From JBNRMW01 sp050309795 (GTDB taxonomy: Bacteria; Bacillota_I; Bacilli_A; Erysipelotrichales; Erysipelotrichaceae): a stretch of DNA of 64,000 nt. Shown here piece by piece: positions 58,820 to 64,000 of the stretch. The notes under the pieces were generated by a model, which saw nothing but the letters and a program-made list of their open reading frames with translations, had not been told where the DNA came from and searched no databases. Within the stretch, counting starts at the first letter, position 1; each line of letters begins with the position of its first letter. Location of the stretch: assembly GCA_050309795.1 (NCBI GenBank), contig JBNRMW010000010.1:1-64000 (forward strand). The letters are read 5' to 3'. The position numbers and the translations under genes were made by a program.

Positions 58820-59573
58820 TATACTGTACCTCAATCACTTCCCCAAATAAATCAAATACTTGTTGTTCGAGCTGATTGGGGTCCCCGCTCGTATAGATGG
58901 CACTTGGCCCCAAAGGCAGCGTCGCTAACGACGCCATCCAAGCGTGTGATTGCTCGATTCCATCAATCGTTTCCACCGCCAAGACCTCCTTTATGAGATC
59001 TTGAACAATTGGATAATGCGTACAGGCCAAGACTAAGTGGGTACTCGCTTGTAACGCCGGTTTCAAATCAGCAATCATTTCCTTGAGCACAGAAGTCTCG
59101 ACTAAATCCTCGATTGCGCTGGCTAACCACGGGGTGGCGATACAAACAATGTTGCGTTGGGGATTATGGTTAAGAGCTTCATGGTAGGTATTCGAGTCAA
59201 TCGTTTTCATCGTCCCAATGACGGCTAAATCCATAAGAGACGCATCAATACTATCTAAAACAAACTGAACGACACTCTCAAAATGAACCTCGGGAAAATG
59301 CTGTTTTAGTTGCGAAAGAACCGTCACACTCAAAGTATTACAAGCAACTAAAATCGTCGATGCCCCTTTCTCAATCAGCCATTGCGTCATGGTTTTGCCG
59401 TAATTAAACAACTCCTCATGCTTTTTATTGCCAAAAGGAACATGAGCTTGGTCCGCACAAAAAGTCAACGATACTTCTGGAAACTGTTGTCGAAGATATC
59501 GGTAATATGTATATCCACCTAAACCGGAATCCATGATCCCGATGGTTTTATTCTTGTTGTTGGAGTTGTTCAT
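58803..59573 (-). CDS. murI: Glutamate racemase
   Basis: A 256-residue MurI that makes D-glutamate for peptidoglycan. The two catalytic cysteines are in LVACNTLSV (about 75) and LACTHYPI (about 184); the N-terminal IGIMDSGLGGYTYYRYL and the VPFGNK loop are typical. I chose the ATG at 59573, preceded by GGGGAAG; it overlaps the end of uvrC by 26 bases. Its presence shows the organism has a normal peptidoglycan wall, which argues against a mollicute-type host. Confidence 0.94.
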   Translation of the reverse strand: MNNSNNKNKTIGIMDSGLGGYTYYRYLRQQFPEVSLTFCADQAHVPFGNKKHEELFNYGKTMTQWLIEKGASTILVACNTLSVTVLSQLKQHFPEVHFESVVQFVLDSIDASLMDLAVIGTMKTIDSNTYHEALNHNPQRNIVCIATPWLASAIEDLVETSVLKEMIADLKPALQASTHLVLACTHYPIVQDLIKEVLAVETIDGIEQSHAWMASLATLPLGPSAIYTSGDPNQLEQQVFDLFGEVIEVQYSDFKI

Positions 59574-61308
59574 ACACACTCTTCCCCACTTTCTCACCAA
59601 TCACTTCCTGAATCTCAGCAAGTGACGCTTCCTTTATTTTCTTATAAGAACCAAATTTCTTCAAGAGTTTTTCTTTGCGGATTTTACCTAAGCCGACAAT
59701 CTCGTCCAGTTTTGATTGAATCATCGCCTTTGAACGAAGTTGGCGTTGGAAATTCAGAGCAAAGCGATGCATCTCATCTTGCATATGCGACAACATCGTC
59801 AATAACTCTGGATTTTGTAAAATATCGACTTCCTCACCCGAACTCAAGACAATACCACGAGTCTGATGGCGGTCGTCTTTAACCAGACCACAGACGACCA
59901 AATCCAAACCTAGCGATGTCACGATTTCTTGAGCGCCATTGACTTGGGGTTTGCCACCATCAACCATTAATAAGTCTGCCACATTATCATACTGTTTCAA
60001 CAATCTCAACAAACGTCGATAGACCACTTCTTTAATCGAAGCGACATCGTTATTACCTTGATCAAGCTTGTAGCGCCGATAATCATTTTTAACTGGTAAA
60101 CCCTCTTCAAAAACAACCAAACCAGCCACCGGGTCACTACCGGCTAAATGGGAAACGTCCACCAGCTCAATACGGTAGACTTGTTCTAAACCAACGATTT
60201 CTTCTAAATCGGAAAGGGCCTTTTGAACGACTTGTGGTTTCTTCTTTGTTGTTTCGAAATGGACCCGCAATTGATTCTCGGCATTGGTTTGAGCCAACTT
60301 AAGCAATTGGGCATTTTGTCCCCGATGCGCATGTTGTGCTTGGTGATTTAAAATTTCATTAATTAAACTCAGATCAATTTCTGGTGGTAAAACAATCGTT
60401 TTAGGGATTGGATTCTTTTGGTAGAATTGAATAATAATTGAATCTAAGGCATCCTCTGGGTCTTCATTAAGCGCTTGTAAAGTCATCGTTTTATTGAGCA
60501 TTTGCCCATTTCTAAACAATAAACCGACCACACAAATAAAACCATCCGCGACCGCATAATTAAAGACATCCATTTGTTTATGGATTGATGAGGTCATATG
60601 TTGTTTCCCCGCAATATGATTGATATGGTTGATGCGCTGTTGATATAAAGCCGCATCTTCAAAAGCTAGGACTTCCGAGGCTTCATCGCGTTGTTGTTCA
60701 AGCTGTTCTAAAAGCTCTTTAACCTGTCCGCGTAAAATTTGAGTCGTTTGATGACGCATTGAATGCTCGACTTCCGGATCTATGTCGAATTCACAAGGAC
60801 CTAAACACTGCCCTAGATGATAGTAGAGACAAACTTTCTTTGGCATCGTTTTGCACTTACGTAAGGGATACAATTCATTCAATAAGCGCACCGTTTCTCG
60901 AGCCGCACCTGTATCTGGATATGGTCCAAAATATTCACAAGAGGGATCGTGAACTTTATCGCGTGCCACCCGTAAATACGGATAGCCTTCCTTATTGATT
61001 TTAATATAGGGATAGGATTTATCATCCATGTATAAAATATTGTAGCGAGGACGATGCTTCTTAATCAAATTAATTTCTAAAATTAAGGCTTCCTTCTCGT
61101 TGTGCGTAATAATATAGTCTAAATCCGCAATCTGACTCACTAACTGCGTGGTTTTATAATCATGGGCACCCGTAAAATAGGTGGTGACGCGGTTTTTTAA
61201 ATTCTTCGCTTTCCCCACATAAATAATAGTCCCCCGTTGATTTTTATAAATATAACATCCAGGTTGGGATGGTAAAGTTGTTAATTTGTGTTTTAAAGAC
61301 TCTTTCAT
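59548..61308 (-). CDS. uvrC: Excinuclease ABC subunit C
   Basis: A 586-residue UvrC that makes both incisions in nucleotide excision repair. The N-terminal GIY-YIG domain is GCYIYKNQRGTIIYVGKAKNLKNR. The UVR (UvrB-binding) motif is near 200-235. The RNase H-like C-terminal nuclease has VELVDVSHLAG and DLLMVDGGKPQ; a helix-hairpin-helix pair ends the protein. It overlaps mutS2 by 4 bases (ATGA) and murI by 26. Confidence 0.96.
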   Translation of the reverse strand: MKESLKHKLTTLPSQPGCYIYKNQRGTIIYVGKAKNLKNRVTTYFTGAHDYKTTQLVSQIADLDYIITHNEKEALILEINLIKKHRPRYNILYMDDKSYPYIKINKEGYPYLRVARDKVHDPSCEYFGPYPDTGAARETVRLLNELYPLRKCKTMPKKVCLYYHLGQCLGPCEFDIDPEVEHSMRHQTTQILRGQVKELLEQLEQQRDEASEVLAFEDAALYQQRINHINHIAGKQHMTSSIHKQMDVFNYAVADGFICVVGLLFRNGQMLNKTMTLQALNEDPEDALDSIIIQFYQKNPIPKTIVLPPEIDLSLINEILNHQAQHAHRGQNAQLLKLAQTNAENQLRVHFETTKKKPQVVQKALSDLEEIVGLEQVYRIELVDVSHLAGSDPVAGLVVFEEGLPVKNDYRRYKLDQGNNDVASIKEVVYRRLLRLLKQYDNVADLLMVDGGKPQVNGAQEIVTSLGLDLVVCGLVKDDRHQTRGIVLSSGEEVDILQNPELLTMLSHMQDEMHRFALNFQRQLRSKAMIQSKLDEIVGLGKIRKEKLLKKFGSYKKIKEASLAEIQEVIGEKVGKSVYEQLQQQE

Positions 61309-63605
61309 GATTTTAAGGTCACGACCGTCGCCCCGACACCTCCTTCGTTTTCTTGGCCTAAGCGAAAGGACTCCACCGCTGGGTGGGTTCTTAAGATCTT
61401 ATGGGTCATTTCTCGTAAAGTCCCCGTCCCGTGTCCATGAATTACGCGAAACATCGTTTTTCGTGCAACCACGGATTGGTCAATAAATTTAGTCAATTCG
61501 ATCTTGGCTTCTTCATAACGCATCCCAATGAGGTTCACCTCTAAGCTAGCGGTAGAAACCGCATTAAATGAGGACGATACTCTTGTTTTCTTCTTACTTG
61601 TTTTTAAAGCCTTCGCTTGGTGGATTTTCAATTTATTTAAGGGCACATTCATCCGAATACCTCGAACATCGAGGATTGCTTCCTTTTTATCTAATTCCAT
61701 AATCACCCCGACTTGTTGCGTGCCAAGGACCCGAACATGATCGTTGACTTTCAAGTTTTTTGAGGGGCTTTCAACAACTTCTGGTTCGTGTTGATACTGC
61801 TTAATCTCTTCGATCCTGGCGAGGACTTCGTGTTCTTTTTCAAGTTCCCGTATATGGGCTAAATGTTGTTGAGCTTGACGCAGTATTTTTTGGACACGCG
61901 CTTCTTGTTTGTTTTCAAACGTCTTTAACATCGAAGCTTTTTCAGCTTCTAATTTCTCTAATTGTTTTTTATATTGGTTTTGGGTGGCTTGTAATTCTTT
62001 TTCTTGAGCCGCAAGTTTTTCATTAAGGACCTCTTGTTGGGCCACTTGTTTCTCTAGTTGTTCTATGAGTTGTAAAGTAGCGGATTGGGCTTCTTCTTTA
62101 ATTTGTTTGGACCGTTGAATGACCCTAGCATCTAATTCTAGTTTTTGGGCAATATCTAATCCATAGGATTGACCAGACATCGTATCCAAATATTTAAAGG
62201 TCGGACTCAAAGTGCTTAAATCAAATTGCACCGATGCCGAAATAATATTTTGATGATGATTCGCAAATTCCTTGAGCTTATTATAGTGTGAAGTCGCAAT
62301 CGTTGGGGTTTTACGGGCATACAATTCTTCCAAAATGGCTTGAGCTAGCGATTCCCCTTCTAAAGGATCGGTTCCACTGCCTAATTCATCCAATAAAACT
62401 AACGAACGACTCGTCGCCGATTCTAAGACAATCTTTAAATTGCGAACATGACTTGAAAACGTCGACAACGATTCCAAAATCGACTGATGGTCACCAATGT
62501 CAACATAAAACGCATCATGCATCGAAAATTGAGCTTCTTCACACAAAATAGGATAGCCGCATTGAGCGAGATATAAACTAACCCCGATGGTTTTCAGACC
62601 AACCGTCTTCCCGCCTGTATTTGGACCCGTAATCAAAATCATATGATGTGGTGGTTTTAACGTAAACGTATTAGCGACGACTTGTTGTTGATCCAATAAT
62701 GGATGGCGGGCTTCTTTTAAATAAAAGCCTTCATCGATTAAAGTTGGAACACAACCCTCTAAGTTTTTCGCCCATTTCGCCTTCGCAAACAGCCCATCGA
62801 GCATGCCTGATGTTTGTTGGGCGGCGAGATACGGTTCGGCTACAGTTTTTACTTGAAGCGATAATTGATGACAAATACGTTGGATCTCGACTTTTTCTTC
62901 AACTAAGAGATTTTGTTTTTCGTTATTTAAATCCACCATTTCCTGCGGTTCAATAAACGTCGTTTGACGGGTGGCGGATTGATCGTGCACTATACCTTTA
63001 AAATTGTTCTTCTCACTCGTTTTAACCGGTAAAACCAAGCGTTGGTTGCGTAAGGTGGCGTATTGATCGGTTAACATGTTCCCATATTTATTTAAGAAAT
63101 ACTGGGTTGAATTGGAAATCCGTTCTTCCACTTTACGTAATTGTTTACGGATAGCTAGTAATTGGGTGCTCGCCTGATCGTATACCTCAAAGTCCATTGA
63201 AAAACAACGATCAATTTTCTGAGCCAAGGGAATATCGGTAAAAAGACTCTCAAATAAATCGTCTAAATCAGCGAGCTGGGTTCGATGTTTTTTTCCATAA
63301 TCGATCAATTGGCCCATGCCATGACTAAAACGACTAATATGGACAAGCTGTTCAATACTGAGCGTCCCCTCTTTTAGGCTATGTTCTAATGCTGTTTGAA
63401 TGTCTTGAAGCCCACTAAAACTAGGGGCCCCAAATTGAATGGTCAAGTTCAAGGCCGCCTGTTGACGCCCGAGTTGGCGCTGGAGGGCTAATTTGGAGTC
63501 AAAAAACGTTAGATTTTCGACTTCCGACTGGCCCATTGGCGTGATGGCTTGTTGATAAATTTGTTTCTGTATTTCAGCAATTTCTAAGACGTCATAGGTA
63601 TTCAT
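61305..63605 (-). CDS. mutS2: MutS2 family ATPase/nuclease
   Basis: A 766-residue MutS2. Family members act against recombination or rescue collided ribosomes (RqcU). The core ATPase has Walker A ITGPNTGGKTVGLKT (about 330), DLGSGTDP-type LLDELGSGTDP and ATSHY. A long coiled coil (about 505-610) and a KOW-like region follow, and the C-terminal Smr domain (about 690-766) has LIGMRYEEA and VIHGHGTGTLRE, the catalytic HGxGxG motif. The ATG overlaps the cvpA stop by one base. Confidence 0.95.
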   Translation of the reverse strand: MNTYDVLEIAEIQKQIYQQAITPMGQSEVENLTFFDSKLALQRQLGRQQAALNLTIQFGAPSFSGLQDIQTALEHSLKEGTLSIEQLVHISRFSHGMGQLIDYGKKHRTQLADLDDLFESLFTDIPLAQKIDRCFSMDFEVYDQASTQLLAIRKQLRKVEERISNSTQYFLNKYGNMLTDQYATLRNQRLVLPVKTSEKNNFKGIVHDQSATRQTTFIEPQEMVDLNNEKQNLLVEEKVEIQRICHQLSLQVKTVAEPYLAAQQTSGMLDGLFAKAKWAKNLEGCVPTLIDEGFYLKEARHPLLDQQQVVANTFTLKPPHHMILITGPNTGGKTVGLKTIGVSLYLAQCGYPILCEEAQFSMHDAFYVDIGDHQSILESLSTFSSHVRNLKIVLESATSRSLVLLDELGSGTDPLEGESLAQAILEELYARKTPTIATSHYNKLKEFANHHQNIISASVQFDLSTLSPTFKYLDTMSGQSYGLDIAQKLELDARVIQRSKQIKEEAQSATLQLIEQLEKQVAQQEVLNEKLAAQEKELQATQNQYKKQLEKLEAEKASMLKTFENKQEARVQKILRQAQQHLAHIRELEKEHEVLARIEEIKQYQHEPEVVESPSKNLKVNDHVRVLGTQQVGVIMELDKKEAILDVRGIRMNVPLNKLKIHQAKALKTSKKKTRVSSSFNAVSTASLEVNLIGMRYEEAKIELTKFIDQSVVARKTMFRVIHGHGTGTLREMTHKILRTHPAVESFRLGQENEGGVGATVVTLKS

Positions 63606-64000
63606 TATTTAAACCGTTCTAAAAAGTTGACAATCGAGTCTTCATCCATGTTCATCGATTCCAACCAAGCTTGAACTTCCGCTTCTTCTTGATCATTGAG
63701 CGGCTTATCCAAGACGAGTTTTTGGAAAATCAGATTGTCTTCCATGGTTTCGCTAAACATTTGAATAAAGCCAAAGCTGGACTCAAAATGGCGTAAACGC
63801 GATTCTTGTAAAATGATTCCCCCATTATCAAAGAGTGGTAAGGTAAAAATAAAGAAAATAATTAAAACTTTCAGCCAACCCAACACCACACCAAAGGCCA
63901 GACCTAAGGCCTTGTTCAAACTGCTAATAATCGGAAAGATGTCGAGTAGACGAATCACAGGAATAATTAAGAGTGAAACAATATAAACCCCTAAGAAAAT
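63605..64000 (-). CDS. CvpA family membrane protein (5' end outside the window)
   Basis: 131 residues are visible from the window edge to the stop; the frame is open to base 64000, so the start is missing. Visible are two membrane helices (FLGVYIVSLLIIPVI and LGLAFGVVLGWLKVLIIFFIFTL) and an acidic C-terminal tail. The gene sits directly before mutS2, the usual place of the CvpA/YshB gene. CvpA proteins are linked to envelope stability and colicin V production in other bacteria; the role in Firmicutes is not clear. The GTG at 63958 is unlikely to be the true start, because the first visible helix lies upstream of it. Confidence 0.82.
   Translation of the reverse strand: MFLGVYIVSLLIIPVIRLLDIFPIISSLNKALGLAFGVVLGWLKVLIIFFIFTLPLFDNGGIILQESRLRHFESSFGFIQMFSETMEDNLIFQKLVLDKPLNDQEEAEVQAWLESMNMDEDSIVNFLERFK

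Overview
The window looks like a chromosome segment of a low-GC, Gram-positive, host-associated, anaerobic Firmicute. The lineage is inferred from gene content and order, not proven; an Erysipelotrichales-like Bacilli relative fits best. Clues are the Firmicute gene orders (sepF-divIVA-ileS, tig-lon-engB, cvpA-mutS2-uvrC-murI, yceD-rpmF), three T-box leaders, a CIRCE element, Gram-positive ribosome binding sites, an LPXTG adhesin, an LCP cell-wall ligase and a [FeFe] hydrogenase. Nearly all genes are on the minus strand; only three convincing protein genes are on the plus strand (8700, 28671, 40510).

Layout. 1-93 may be the tail of a transposase. 429-8412 is a glycopolymer operon read leftward: LCP ligase, EpsC-like 4,6-dehydratase, EpsN-like aminotransferase, EpsL-like sugar-phosphate transferase, GNAT acetyltransferase, ATP-grasp ligase, glycosyltransferase. 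8700-10169 is a lone nuclease/helicase-like ATPase. 10185-14568 is a lic-type operon (LicC-like cytidylyltransferase, a three-part LicA-like kinase, glycosyltransferase, LicD) predicted to put phosphocholine on a surface polymer. 14744-15263 is a DinJ/YafQ toxin-antitoxin pair whose toxin carries an in-frame amber stop. 15815-23158 encodes a 2447-residue LPXTG adhesin with pilin-type and Cna_B/SdrD-type repeats, preceded by a Big_2 membrane protein, an L32 gene, YceD, a Wzy/WaaL-like protein and an alpha/beta hydrolase lacking its nucleophile serine.

28671-36512 holds tmcAL, an ECF sigma/anti-sigma/serpin operon, a YebC regulator, a PopT (DUF368) carrier, a lipase-like hydrolase and a group B [FeFe] hydrogenase. 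36549-53107 holds pheST, ileS and valS, each with its own T-box leader whose specifier codon matches (TTC, ATC, GTC), and between them a TetR regulator, a SpoU methylase, sepF-divIVA, hpf, a zinc phospholipase-like gene, a GntR/ABC operon and an XRE/DUF2975 pair. 53106-64000 is housekeeping: engB, lon and tig under a CIRCE-bearing promoter, an unrecognised helical protein, tRNA-Arg, a phosphodiesterase, murI, uvrC, mutS2 and a cvpA cut by the window edge.

Points most worth a second look: three genes (28671, 40510, 58071) share an extended -10 box exactly 6 bases before an ATG with no Shine-Dalgarno, which predicts leaderless mRNAs; the sigma/anti-sigma/serpin-lipoprotein operon; the nuclease-helicase gene between two surface-polymer operons; CIRCE on tig-lon-engB; and the amber-interrupted YafQ toxin.
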